From: Stemphylium vesicarium
Taxonomy: Eukaryota; Ascomycota; Dothideomycetes; Pleosporales; Pleosporaceae
Length of the DNA stretch: 39,424 nucleotides
NCBI GenBank assembly: GCA_004380135.1
Contig: QXCR01000217.1
Coordinates: 1-39,424, forward strand
Direction of reading: 5' to 3'
Notes under the pieces: generated by a model
Told to the model about the DNA's origin: nothing
The model's database searches: none
What the model saw: the letters and a program-made list of their open reading frames with translations, nothing else
Position numbers and translations under genes: made by a program
In this document: piece after piece, positions 30,547-39,424 of the stretch
How positions within the stretch are numbered: the stretch's first letter is position 1
How the letters are laid out: every line of letters begins with the position of its first letter

Positions 30547-31236
30547 GTACCCTCTACCTGGAACCCGTCATCGCCGTACCAGCCGCCGTACCAGCCGCAG
30601 TATCAATCGCCGTATCAATCGAAATACCACAATGTAACACCGACTGAAAAGTCATGGGCACCTCCTGGATACCCTTCATCGCCTTACATTGTCCTCTACA
30701 TCATCGCGCCGCCACAACTTGCGAGCCCGACTCCACCGCCCGCAGCTCGTTGCACGTCCCGCCTGGCTAATCATACAGCGTGCCGAAGGCTCCATAATAT
30801 GACATCATACTTGCGGCCTAATCCATCATCGTCACTGCCCTCTCGCCCGCCGCATCTTCCTCGGACGGCATCGCGTAACACTCAATCGTCGCAATCACGT
30901 CAATCGTCACGGAGACCTATGCAATCGTCCTTGCAACCGCATCGATCTTCTGCGCTATCTTCTATAATAGATACAGAAGAAGCCTTGTATATCACATTTG
31001 ATAAGGGTGTACAACAAGCGATGACCTCGATGATCGCCGCCGAGAATTTGCCCGAGGATACCCAAGATGAAGCAATGACTGCGCTTCTGAAATCAAAGAA
31101 ATACAGAGAAATGTTCGAATCGCCGTCGGATGGGAAGCAATCGGAATCGAACATGGACTGGGAAGGAGTACCTCGGCCTCTTCAGGCCACAGTTGAGACC
31201 GATTGTGAGACTGATGACGAACTCGAAATTACCTAA
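30547..31236 (+). CDS. Hypothetical Q/S/P-rich protein, 5' structure unresolved
   Basis: From 30799 an ATG-initiated ORF encodes 145 residues: a Ser/Arg/Gln-rich start (SSQSRQSSRRPMQSS), then a more ordered part (TEEALYITFDKGVQQAMTSM, TQDEAMTALLKSKKYREMF) and an acidic end. The frame stays open upstream to 30547 and encodes PYQ-type repeats (SSPYQPPYQPQYQSPYQSKY) without a Met. An intron of about 58 bp with donor near 30489 and acceptor at 30546 (branch-like CGCTAAC) would explain this. The upstream exon could not be fixed. No known family. Confidence 0.45.
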   Translation, partial: VPSTWNPSSPYQPPYQPQYQSPYQSKYHNVTPTEKSWAPPGYPSSPYIVLYIIAPPQLASPTPPPAARCTSRLANHTACRRLHNMTSYLRPNPSSSLPSRPPHLPRTASRNTQSSQSRQSSRRPMQSSLQPHRSSALSSIIDTEEALYITFDKGVQQAMTSMIAAENLPEDTQDEAMTALLKSKKYREMFESPSDGKQSESNMDWEGVPRPLQATVETDCETDDELEIT

Positions 31237-31934
31237 GAAGTCGTTGTGGTGCGCATTTCTTCGCATCGCTAAGAGACACTCTTAGTTGTTTTCTCTTTGC
31301 AACACCAAGACACGGTCTTCGTGGCTCTCCTTTCCCTCACATCAAGATAACATCTTGGTGCTCTTTACTTATTTATATCGAGAGCAATATTGGTGGGCGA
31401 TTCTTTTTTCATAGATCAAATTCTACTTGACATCTTTACTTCACGCCTTTGACAGCCGTGTCCTCATAATCTAGACGCTTGATCACACCCATGTATGCGC
31501 CATACTACATCGTGGGACTATAAACAGAAACACCCAATCACTTTATATTGCTAGCCTAGAAAGAACCCCAAGACCACTGAAATCGCAAAAGTGAAACACA
31601 AAGTAGGATGGGCTGGAGTTCACAGACTACGACCAAGGTAATTGCTCAAATTCTGGAAACTCATGGAAGGTGTAGCTACCCGACTAGCGAGACATCGGTT
31701 GCGGAACTAACAAAAAGGGTTCAGCGGCATATATCGTGCACAAGAACTACCCACACTCGTTCACCGTCTTTGCGAAGTTTCCGCTCATGCTTAATCGACC
31801 AACAATCCTTGAAACCAAATCACGTTATGCCCCCCACCGGTCATATGAGCGACCATCTGAGCTGCCATGCTGTCGCCCACCGTCTCGTTCGTTACCACTG
31901 CCATCTTAGGACGCGCCTTAGACAATTTCTTCGC
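31237..31934. other. Intergenic, nothing recognised
   Basis: This is gene-free between the Q-rich gene and the minus-strand LRR gene. A plus ORF (31608-32003) runs into the LRR gene in antisense and shows no domain. Confidence 0.35.
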
Positions 31935-33037
31935 CTAACGACTAATCATCTGGTCAAAAAGCTCCAAGTGGCGGAGCTCCTGCCCACAGTCTTCGTTTTG
32001 TAACACCTCTAATAGCTGGCGTCCTTCAACAGATCCCGAGCATCTGTCGTCTCCAGATATGGATATGCGTTCGATGTTGGGGCAACTTCTAACAAAGGCG
32101 ATTATCGCCGTGTCGTTGAGAGAGCGGGCTCCACTAAAAACTACGTCTTCCAAGGTAGAAATAGCCTCCCAAACGGTTATCACCGCCCCGTTACTCACAG
32201 AGCCATCATAACAGTGGAGCCTACGTATATATTTGCAAAGTTTGGAGGATGTAGCTGCCAAGGCGTTGATATGGACACTATCACAGAGAGCCTTGCCAGC
32301 ATATTGATTCTTATTTTTTTTTCGAGCGGAGCTTAGATCATCAACTTACGCTGCTACGCCGAAGTCATCGGTGAACTCTACGAGTTCGATGCCCCTCTAA
32401 GTGCAATCGCTTGGCCACCGAGTTTCCCAATCGGCTTTGGAGGAATAGCGGAGTACTCGTTGCGGAATGGGACGCGGAAAATAGTATGGATCATATTCCA
32501 AAGGTTTTCGACGACCCATGTATACGTCACGGTAGTAGGCCTCTTCCGCAGGGTCATCCATTGAGTAATCGCTTTCTTCACTCTCCTCCTCCTCCTCCTC
32601 TTCTTCGTCATCTTCGTCCTGATCGGTACTATCCGTGAAATCATCCTCCTCTTCCTCTTCATCCCTGAGATCATTCGTGGGGCTATTGCCGGAAACCCTG
32701 GCAGATCTTGCGGACGTTTGTCCTGGTGCCCCCGAAGCAGTAAACATCTCTGGGATCCTTCGAACAGCAATAGTTGTTTCCTAATCGTAGGATCCTGAAC
32801 CGTGTCCCTACCTACGTAGGTATGAGAAAGGTTTTGCGTGATGGGCCTGCAAAAGAAAACAAGTGTAGGTAAAATTCTCGTCTTGAGATCCTCAGTGCCT
32901 CTATTATCGTCGTGTCTTGTAGCGAGGCAGCTACAGAGGTGAGTGAAGAGTTCGGGACAAGGCGGGCGGAGCTGTCGAGATATGAGGGGGTTGGCACCTC
33001 CAAGGTTGTGACCAAGCCGCGACAGCGCACTAGTCAT
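31935..33037 (-). CDS. F-box/LRR-like protein with acidic linker (family copy A)
   Basis: Parts resolved by eye on the minus strand: an N-terminal ORF from ATG 33037 with GRDTVQDPTIRKQLLLFEG, resembling the segment after an F-box; a Glu/Asp-rich linker with runs of E (about 32580-32660) and YYFPRPIPQR; a 60-bp intron 32397-32456; exon 32350-32396 (GIELVEFTDDFGVA); intron 32278-32349; and an LRR exon 31935-32277 with TLEDVVFSGARSLNDTAII, SCPNIERISISG and LRHLELFDQMISR. The first intron removes an in-frame TAG at 32397-32399. Between the N-terminal part and the linker the frame changes near 32750-32780, so either another intron or a frameshift lies there. Such proteins are usually substrate adaptors of SCF ubiquitin ligases. 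Two paralogous LRR modules lie at 35.4-37.5 kb. Confidence 0.5.
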
Positions 33038-33302
33038 ATCGGGTGTAGCGGCGGGGCTTTCATCCTTGAGGTCATTGATAGCTCATCACTCCCTACCCAA
33101 ATCGTCCTGCATATCATCAAGTTGTCGTACTTAACCATGATAACATATTTTAAAATTTGCATCCATACATATTATTTGACAGAAAAATTATTTTATTGTT
33201 TGCTTTTGTCTCCTGACCTTCCAAGGTCAATTTCGTTGACACGTCGCTGCGATGGCCCTCACGATTTTCGCGATGGGCACGATAGCCAACTTCTGTGTCC
33301 GC

Positions 33303-34353
33303 CTACAAGGTCCACTTCGCGAACCACTGGAAGATAAGCGGGGTAGCATTCCAGGTCGTCGGTCCACCCCTCAGGGTCTCAAACGGCTCACCCTGGTTGT
33401 TCTTGCTGGGCCAACCGTGACCGAACTTGTCGATGGCCCTATGAACAACGAGGTCTTGCTTACCACCGCAAGTCCACTTCCTCTCAGTCACAGTTCCGCC
33501 CTCAACGCTCGCAGTCGCAGGTGTGCTCGAACAGCCGTCTTGCTTAGCCCAGTTCTCGACCCAAGTCAACACCGGGATGTAAGGCGGGGTGAAAACTCCG
33601 TCATATGGGACGACGGTGTCAGCTAGGCCGTGCAGGTTGATGTAGGGAAGTGCGCGACCTGCCAAGTTTGGCTTGCAGTCTCCAACGAATAGCGGCTCCT
33701 TGAGGCTTGAGTCGGGGTAGAATGCACCCGCAACCGTTGCGAAAGCAGCAAACTTCTTGTTCAAGGCGGCATCGCACATTAGCAGACCGGTCAGGCCGCC
33801 TCCGTTGGAAAGACCAGCAGCGTAGATGCGCTTCTCGTCAATGCAGAGGGTAGATGTGAGGTGCGATAGAAGCTCATTCACAAAAATGCGGTCATCAATA
33901 ACCTTTGATGTGGGGGCCATTGGGTCACCCAGCCATTGCACCTGTATCTCAGAGTCAGCGAAACCTGTTCAGGCTGGTTGATGAAAGAATGCTTACACCT
34001 GGGTCTTGGACATTCATGCCCTCTGGGTAGACGATGATGGAACCCGGGTTGAAGGCCGGATCAGACAACTGGCTGATCTTTTCCATGCTCCATGCTGGCT
34101 GTTGTTGACCATGGAAAGCCATGACCAACGGCGCTGCCTTGTTGTTCGCAGCTGCATAACCGGAGGGCAGATGGATGATGTATTCGCGGTTGGTAGTCTT
34201 GCCAATGACGGACTTCGAGGACAACGTCACATTGTGTGTTGAGCTACCAGGCTTGAGACCCGCAGGTAAAGCAGTTCCACAGCCAGCGCTGGCTGCAAGA
34301 GCCAGAGGCAGGAAAGCCGTCAATGTGGTAAGTGCGAGTGAAAGAGGGGCCAT
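33303..34353 (-). CDS. Secreted CE1-type esterase (feruloyl esterase / PHB depolymerase family)
   Basis: This extracellular alpha/beta hydrolase is of the LpqC/polyhydroxybutyrate-depolymerase type and in fungi often a feruloyl or acetylxylan esterase. Exons 33997-34353 and 33303-33941, with a 55-bp phase-0 intron, give 331 residues. MAPLSLALTTLTAFLPLALA is the signal peptide. The oxyanion region is LVMAFHGQQQPAWSM, the nucleophile elbow AAGLSNGGG (Ser near residue 164), the acid in LHGLADTVVPYDG and the histidine in IDKFGHGWPS. Cysteine positions fit disulphide bonding. No carbohydrate-binding module is present. It interrupts the F-box/LRR family and is the fifth secreted hydrolase of the window. 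Exact ester substrate unknown. Confidence 0.9.
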
Positions 34354-34413
34354 GATTGCGACTTTGAGGAGAGAACTGATCGGCGTACTTCAACTACAAA
34401 AGCGTTCATGCTA

Positions 34414-34421
34414 CTTATATA
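34414..34421 (-). promoter_or_regulatory. TATA box of the esterase gene
   Basis: TATATAAG on the minus strand ends 61 bp upstream of the ATG at 34353, a plausible position for a fungal TATA box with a short 5' UTR. Confidence 0.5.
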
Positions 34422-34847
34422 TGCATAAGCCTTGGGGTTCATGAAGCCAAAGCAATGCAAGTACCGCCGTACGAGACGATCTAAATTCTGACGGGTCGCT
34501 TCATTGGCCAGCGGAGATTTGCCACGGCATAACTTCTATCGGCCCTTCTATCTAGTGCTTAGCTTGTACGATTCAAGGCCTCTTTTATTATAGAATAGCT
34601 TCTGTACGTACTGACCGCCGCGCAAAAGATGGAACGAGTACCCGACCTAGCGGTCAAGAACTGTCGTGGTAGACAGGGTTCGGCCCAGCCCGCACCGATC
34701 ATGACCAAGCAGCATTGCCTGCATGCTAAAAATCGGGTCAATGACAACGCCGACTTTCGCTTTCTTGGGATTTGTTCCTCCGCTGTCATCATGCGGCATA
34801 ACAACCTATGTTGGGAACCGTTCCTCTCGTCAGGGTTGAAGCGGAAG
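34422..34847. other. Intergenic, nothing recognised
   Basis: This is the upstream region of the esterase gene. Overlapping ORFs on both strands (34559-34909 minus, 34629-34928 plus) show no family features. Confidence 0.35.
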
Positions 34848-35123
34848 CTATACGTATCGCGCAACTTTCTTGATCGTTGGAGTAGGAGATGTACCGCGGA
34901 GCCGGGCACGTTTCATTGCCCTCTCTGAGAGCGTTTCCTTCGCTCCCGCCTTTGTCTCTCTTTCCAACCTTGCGTTTTTCAGTTTCTGACGGAAGAGCTC
35001 AGCCTGCTCTCTTCTCTCCTCTTCTTCATCTTCTTCCTCGCAGAAGTCGTCTACTCTCTTCCCACCCAACCAGGCCATGAGTGCGGCCCCCACCAACCAG
35101 ACCGGCGACAACGTGCGCAGCAT
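34848..35123 (-). CDS. Hypothetical small protein with hydrophobic N-terminus and charged coil
   Basis: ATG 35123 opens 91 codons. Residues 1-20 are hydrophobic (SPVWLVGAALMAWLGG). They are followed by an acidic run and a charged helix-like part (EERREQAELFRQKLKNARLE), then a basic tail. The layout suits a small single-pass membrane protein with a coiled coil. No family is recognised. A plus-strand ORF (35077-35322, start in GCCATGAGT) overlaps its start in antisense, and at most one of the two is likely real. Confidence 0.4.
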   Translation of the reverse strand: MLRTLSPVWLVGAALMAWLGGKRVDDFCEEEDEEEERREQAELFRQKLKNARLERETKAGAKETLSERAMKRARLRGTSPTPTIKKVARYV

Positions 35124-35397
35124 TACTGTCTCCGTCTGTTCGGCCAGCCACGATGCCCATCCTAGGGCGCAACTTGAAAATCAGTTTCAACTTGATGCCG
35201 AATGTTTCCGAGGTACGAAAGCCGCCGTAACGAATGATCAGGGTTTCGACCACGGCGACCTACCGGTGGACATCAACCTCGCCATGAACAAGTGGATAGC
35301 ACTTTTTGGACCATGCAATTGAAATTATGGTGATGCAATTTCAGTAAGAAACAACCCAAGCAAAAGCTGGGTAGTGTGCTACAAGGATGATCGGGAT

Positions 35398-36356
35398 CTA
35401 AGTTGGTGGCGGCGAGTCGAATGGCCCATAGACAATGGCCATCTCCCCTCTCAATGCACTCAATGGCATCGTGCACTCCTTGTCGACAGGCTGATAGTCA
35501 AGGACCAGAGTGCGCAATTTTCTGGCTCGCTCTTTGTCGGCAATGAGCACCGCGTCGAGATTGCGTAGTGTGATGCGACCAGTCTTCCCCTTGCGCCAGC
35601 TGCTGCCACAGGGGAGGATGTGCGTCACCCCGAGACACCCTTCAATAATCCCAATGAGGAATCGGTCGCTTAATCTGAGTGTCGAAGCGATCATGACCTG
35701 TTCTAGGTGCGGCATATTCCCAGTGAGAGTCACAACAGTCTGGTCGCACTATGCCGAGCCGTCGCTGAGACACACGCTGATAATAGTTGAACGGAAGGCA
35801 TCAGGTGACCATGCCAACGCATTTATGTGTTCACTGTCGTAGTTTAGTATACTGATCACACTCTAACAGGAATGGCGACTTACTCTGTAACGGGGAAATT
35901 AAATACGATCGCACGCAAGTTGGAGCGGCGTTGCGACTTGTCTCAACGACGATCCCAACCCTCAACGCGATTGAACCTCAGAGTGACAGATTCCGAGTAC
36001 ACAGGAAGCTCGTGCATGCCTGGTATGGCGCTGAATCTTCTCTAGGCACGAGAAGTGCCCTCCTCTTCGCTCCATCCGGAATCTTCTGCGGTCTCTGCAG
36101 GGAGTCTAGCTGTCTCCCTCTTCATTTGATGTACTGATTGGTCTTCTTCTTCTGGCTCCTCATCTTCCTGGTCTTCGATAGCCTCAATCTCAGTGCCACC
36201 TTCAGAAAGTTCGGCATCTTCGTCGCTATCACTGTAGTTGTCCGGGTATTCCTCTCCGAACGGCTGTATGTTGTACTCTTGTTTAACGCGAGGCTGGTCC
36301 CGTTTGTCTTCGGTGTATTCTTGCACCGTATCTCCGGCCTCTTCTTCGCTACTTCT
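35398..36356 (-). pseudogene. F-box/LRR-like family copy B, with in-frame stops
   Basis: Reading downstream on the minus strand: an acidic segment (36045-36356), then an exon with RRSNLRAIVFNFPVT, a 50-bp intron with good signals at 35834-35883 (GTAAGT, ACTAAAC branch), and an LRR exon to 35398 beginning EHINALAWSPDAF. The LRR part aligns with copy A (HINALA; DGS; LEQVMIASTLRLSDRFLI against LEDVVFSGARSLNDTAII). In-frame stops occur at 35749-35751 (TAG, after DGSA) and 36042-36044 (TAG, after GTSRA). The first lies inside the aligned LRR block, so it looks like a true nonsense change. Exon links upstream are unresolved. Confidence 0.5.
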
Positions 36357-36460
36357 TTAGTTGTCAGGGTACTCCCAGAACAGCTTCAGGTTGTGCTCTT
36401 GCTTAACGTGAGGCTGGTCCTCCTCGTCATCTGTGTACCCTTGCTCTACATCTCCCCCCT
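36241..36460 (-). repeat. Tandem coding repeat, unit about 120 bp
   Basis: Two diverged copies (about 36241-36340 and 36361-36460) encode acidic segments with the shared order YT-D/E-D, DQP-H/R-VKQE, EYPDN. The first copy in reading direction has lost its Tyr codon to TAA. The second reads on into YSDSDED. Confidence 0.7.
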
Positions 36461-37498
36461 CTTCTTCTTCCTCTTCTTCACTTTCTAGCAAATCTTCTTC
36501 TGATAATACTTCCTCCTCCCTGGTGTACGCCGGCCTTTCTCTGATCTCCCTCCATTTTTGCATCGCAAGGGATGCGCTGGGACGAGAAGTGTCTAATCCG
36601 AGCGGTCGCACAGGAGGTATACGTCTGGCTACCTTCTCACACGGCAGATCTAGCGAATCCACTAGCTCAACTTTTCGCTTGTGAATAGCTTCCCTTGCTT
36701 CAATCACGACACCATTATCTGCATAAAGGCTGCTCTTGAGCTGCACTAGTTGTGTCGATCGGGCGCGCTCTGAGCGCACTAGAGACACCCAGTTATTGCC
36801 AACAACTCGACCTTCAATCCACTCGGATTGAACAAGTGCTCCCTCGAAAAGAAAAATGTCTCTCGGAAGCGAATGACACGCAGCTCCATCGACAGTCAGG
36901 CCTTCGAGGATCTGCAAGCAACGCCGTCTGCTCGTAATCCCCTTTAAATGATGCTCACATAATGGGCTGGTCGTTAAGGGCCAATACCTTCAGTCCTTTC
37001 CATCTGTCATAGTTTTCCCGCTTGTACATGATTTGTGCAAAGATGCCTTTGATTCTTCCCCCTCTCGAGGGTTCGGCGCTAATCTCCACGCGAACAATAT
37101 CCGCGCAGTGCTTGAGGATTTCAATGACTGATCTATCACTTAAAAGTGGTGCGTCCCGAAACGTAATGTCGCGCAACATGCGATTATTTCGAACAATTGC
37201 TGTAACTTCGTCATCCGTGAAATTGTAATGACAGTTTCCGAGGTGGAGATACTGTAGATGTCGTGGATGAATTGACAACCAGTGTCTGATGCGTCTATGA
37301 CTTTCATCAGTACTCGCATCTTAGTAGCAGTGGCTAGGCGTACTAGTACATGCGGGTGGTCCGACTGAAGTGTATCCGAAGAATGGAATCGGTGAGTTGT
37401 TCCTTCTTTTCGGCAAGTTGGGAATTCCATTCACAGTTGAGGGTACGCTCCGACTCGCAACGCCCGTGGGGTACCATATCACAAAGAAATCCAGACAT
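36357..37498 (-). pseudogene. F-box/LRR-like family copy C, probably decaying
   Basis: A start at 37498 (MSGFLCDMVPHG) opens an exon to a possible donor near 37349. A 55-bp intron would join it in frame to IRHWLSIHPRHLQYLHLGN. The LRR block 36955-37278 aligns with copy A (LRDITFRDAPLLSDRSVIE; VEISAEPSRGGRIKG; LKVLALNDQPI). It ends in a TGA at about 36958, and the following ORF (36357-36917) continues with LQILEGLTVDG and an acidic tail. Only a 31-bp gap would restore phase, too short for an intron, so the link is broken or uses another splice site. The ORF then ends in TAA (36357-36359), where the neighbouring repeat has a Tyr codon. Confidence 0.45.
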
Positions 37499-38106
37499 AT
37501 TCTGTCAACGGTGAATCGAATGAAAGAAGTGTGAGAAGAGGTGCAACGAAAAGGAGAGCGGGGTCAGCTGTTATCAAGACACGCCGATAACAAACCTTCG
37601 CGTTCATGGCAGCGTTTCAACAGGGGTTAAAAAAACGATAAGTCGCCCCAAGAACATAATGTAAGCACAGCTCGCTGCGACAATCGTTTGCAGACACTGG
37701 TGACATGCAACGGGCCGCGCATGCTAATCGATAAGGGATGGATGTGCAGATGAACAGGTACGTGGTGGGGCAACTGTGGGTATGAAACGGGGATCGCGTC
37801 GTCATTCAGAGGCCGATGTTCAGCGAAACGCCACTTGGGCAGCGAGTCGATGCTTTGCGGGAATACATGCCAGGTTTGGTGTGCTTTGGAAAGCCGGATG
37901 GACATTATTAGAATCGTGAAGGTTCGGGGAAGATTTTCCGCAGTGAGACTCGTGAATGCCGGTCGAGTCCAAAGTTTATTCAAGAGAACCATGCGCTAAC
38001 TCCATCGGGTAGAGCTGCGGGGAAAAGCGGGGAGTGGCATACGAGCCTGCCTTCCACCATGTTCGCAGGTGTACACGATCGCGCATTGTCAGCATCCAAT
38101 CACAGA
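37499..38106. other. Intergenic, nothing recognised
   Basis: This is probable upstream sequence of the LRR copy C. A minus ORF of 121 codons (37627-37992) has no domain that could be recognised. Confidence 0.35.
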
Positions 38107-38333
38107 CTAATCTCTAAATTGCTTTGGTTTGCGCTCGTCATTGAGGGTGGTATCGAGGAGGGAGATGATTATAATCGCATTAAGGTACAATGCTCGGAGG
38201 TAACTGTTGAGAGTTGCATTGTGGAATGTTCGGCGGTAAGCCCAGAGCCCTTCGGCGACGCCGACAGCGAGGATGGAAGATACGAAGAGTGAAAACGTGG
38301 CCACAGGAACTAGGTTGAATAGTCTCGTGCCTG
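38107..38333 (-). CDS. Possible membrane-protein exon
   Basis: After a strong acceptor (TTTTTCACCCCTCAG at 38334-38348) the minus frame reads GTRLFNLVPVATFSLFVSSI, LAVGVAEGLWAYRRTF, then LRALYLNAIIIISLLDTTLN. This gives two hydrophobic helices with basic ends, ending in a stop at 38107. No Met start lies in the exon, so it would be part of a longer gene whose upstream exons were not found. Family not recognised. Confidence 0.3.
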
Positions 38334-38348
38334 CTGAGGGGTGAAAAA

Positions 38349-39113
38349 TAACGTGGGTGGGTGTGGATTACTCAGGTCAATTGATGCTGCGGTGCCCATC
38401 GTAAAAGCAGGTAAGCTCAAACAGTCTTCAGTATATGGCGCTGATTTTGTGATACGAAGGCCGTGAGTTCTGCAACGGGCCGCTTTCAAAGCCATCGTGC
38501 CTTTATCTCCAATGACCGGAATCTATACTCGACTCCACACCAAACTTCACCAACAAAGCCGAAGGTTTTCAATCCGCTCAGAATGCACGCCCGTGCAAGT
38601 CCTTCACGCGCTCATGGTATCCGCTTTCTTCTCGCACCTTAATACTGATCTCGGGGAAGCTTGACCCAAGCTTTACCAGTTGGTGTGCCGCAGACGCTGC
38701 CAGTATGAAGGACGACTGTGCATATCAAACATACCCCTGCCTAAGCCAACACCACCAGAACAGCAACAACACAGCTACATCACACTGAAGACGTAAAATG
38801 CATACCAAAGATACTTCCGCGTGACAGCTACCACGCCCCGACCATCCACTCTAGGCAACTGCACCCTTCTCCTCCCCCCACACCCCACACTATCCTATAC
38901 ACTTCCCATTAATACACTGCAACCCGCCATCCTTAGGTTTCTTACAGTCCTCAACCGGCAGCCACTGAAACACCCATTTAGACTGGTATATTGCAGGCGA
39001 AGGCGGCCCCCTCTCTCGCGAGTAGACACACTGCATCTATATCATATCATTAGCCGTGCATTCTCCGAATCTAGCCATAAAGCAAGTAGCCGATGAGGGA
39101 GTGAGAAACATAC
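38349..39113. other. Unresolved interval between membrane-protein exons
   Basis: No convincing exon was found on either strand. A C-rich tract lies at about 38840-38895. A short minus ORF near 38310-38495 may contribute a first exon to the 38107-38333 reading frame, but this is not supported further. Confidence 0.3.
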
Positions 39114-39424
39114 CTTCCGCCCAGAATTACATTCACACCTCGTCTCCGAATCTTCCTTGGTGCACGACGTAAAAGTCTCTGCGCATTCAGCTGCGCTGAC
39201 GGTGTAGACTTGTGCAAAGGCCAGGATGGCGAGGCAAATAGTGGGGAGATGATGCAGAAGACTTCGGGTGCCGAGGTTGCCAATGGTGCGTTCAAGTCGG
39301 AGGAGTTTGGTCGTTTCGTACACGTATAGGCCTGATATGACGAGTTCTTGGGCAATGAAGACGCTGAGCTGGATCCGTTCGTAGATCCTGTAGGGCCCTA
39401 CGAATGGTTCTGGGTTGCTTGAGT
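39114..39424 (-). CDS. Membrane-protein gene, partial, running off the right edge
   Basis: The minus frame is open from the window end to a donor GTATGT at 39108-39113. It reads GPYRIYERIQLSVFIAQELV, ISGLYVYETTKLLRL, then HHLPTICLAILAFAQVYTVSA and a Cys-rich loop (CAETFTSCTKEDSETRCEC). The first part resembles fungal seven-helix proteins of the DUF7703 type (RIQLSVF...QE..ISGLY..E), but the Cys-rich end does not fit that memory well. The 5' exons lie beyond 39424 and the 3' exons were not identified. Confidence 0.5.

Noticed and set aside
32378..32560. Arg/Lys-rich frame (RRRRRRVKKAITQWM) in the linker of LRR copy A
   Set aside because: It is the frame-shifted reading of the GA-rich acidic linker; the acidic frame connects through an intron to the LRR exons.
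33060..33150. Plus-strand stretch reading SSLPTQIVLHIIKLSYL, similar to an F-box start
   Set aside because: It is short, starts from no ATG, and runs into AT-rich sequence and then antisense to the esterase; the related LRR genes are on the other strand. It may be a stray fragment, but this is too weak to annotate.

Overview
This is a nuclear fungal window, most likely from a filamentous ascomycete and probably a Dothideomycete (Pleosporales-like). The reasons are many short GT-AG introns of about 46-80 bp, a LaeA-like methyltransferase, secreted plant-polysaccharide enzymes, and an AT-rich transposon island with the look of repeat-induced point mutation (RIP). The class assignment is inference from gene style.

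Layout. 1-4000: a transposon graveyard. A Tc1/mariner-like element (828-2903, flanked by TA) and the right end of a sister copy (349-646) are decayed to AT-rich sequence. They are peppered with short, GC-normal LTRs (230-348, 2172-2380, 3143-3365, 3416-3522), three of which still have perfect 5-bp target duplications. 5.1-9.9 kb: three enzymes that look like a small metabolic group: a cytochrome P450 (minus), a SAM methyltransferase (plus) sharing its upstream region, and a dienelactone-hydrolase-family protein (minus) converging on the methyltransferase. 10.4-17 kb: two housekeeping genes, GTP cyclohydrolase I and a very large Ctk1/CDK12-type kinase. 17.1-25.8 kb: four genes for secreted enzymes: M14 metallocarboxypeptidase, BNR_4 propeller protein, GH32 invertase and GH30-type galactanase. 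25.9-29.5 kb: a solitary Rieske protein, a solo B3/B4-domain protein and a multi-spanning membrane protein resembling the UPF0658 Golgi family. 29.8-31.3 kb: poorly resolved Q/S/P-rich and Cys-rich ORFs. 31.9-37.5 kb: a decaying local family of F-box/LRR-like genes on the minus strand, interrupted by an intact secreted CE1-type esterase (33.3-34.4 kb). 38.1-39.4 kb: parts of membrane-protein genes, one running off the right edge.

How the genes fit together. The run from 19.7 to 25.7 kb plus the esterase reads as an extracellular plant-cell-wall and sugar-acquisition segment (sucrose or fructan, arabinogalactan side chains, ester-linked groups). The P450/methyltransferase/hydrolase trio could tailor a small molecule, but no polyketide, peptide or terpene synthase is visible in the window.

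Exon boundaries were read by eye from splice signals, reading frame and family motifs; they were not computed. No tRNA, rRNA or CRISPR was recognised.
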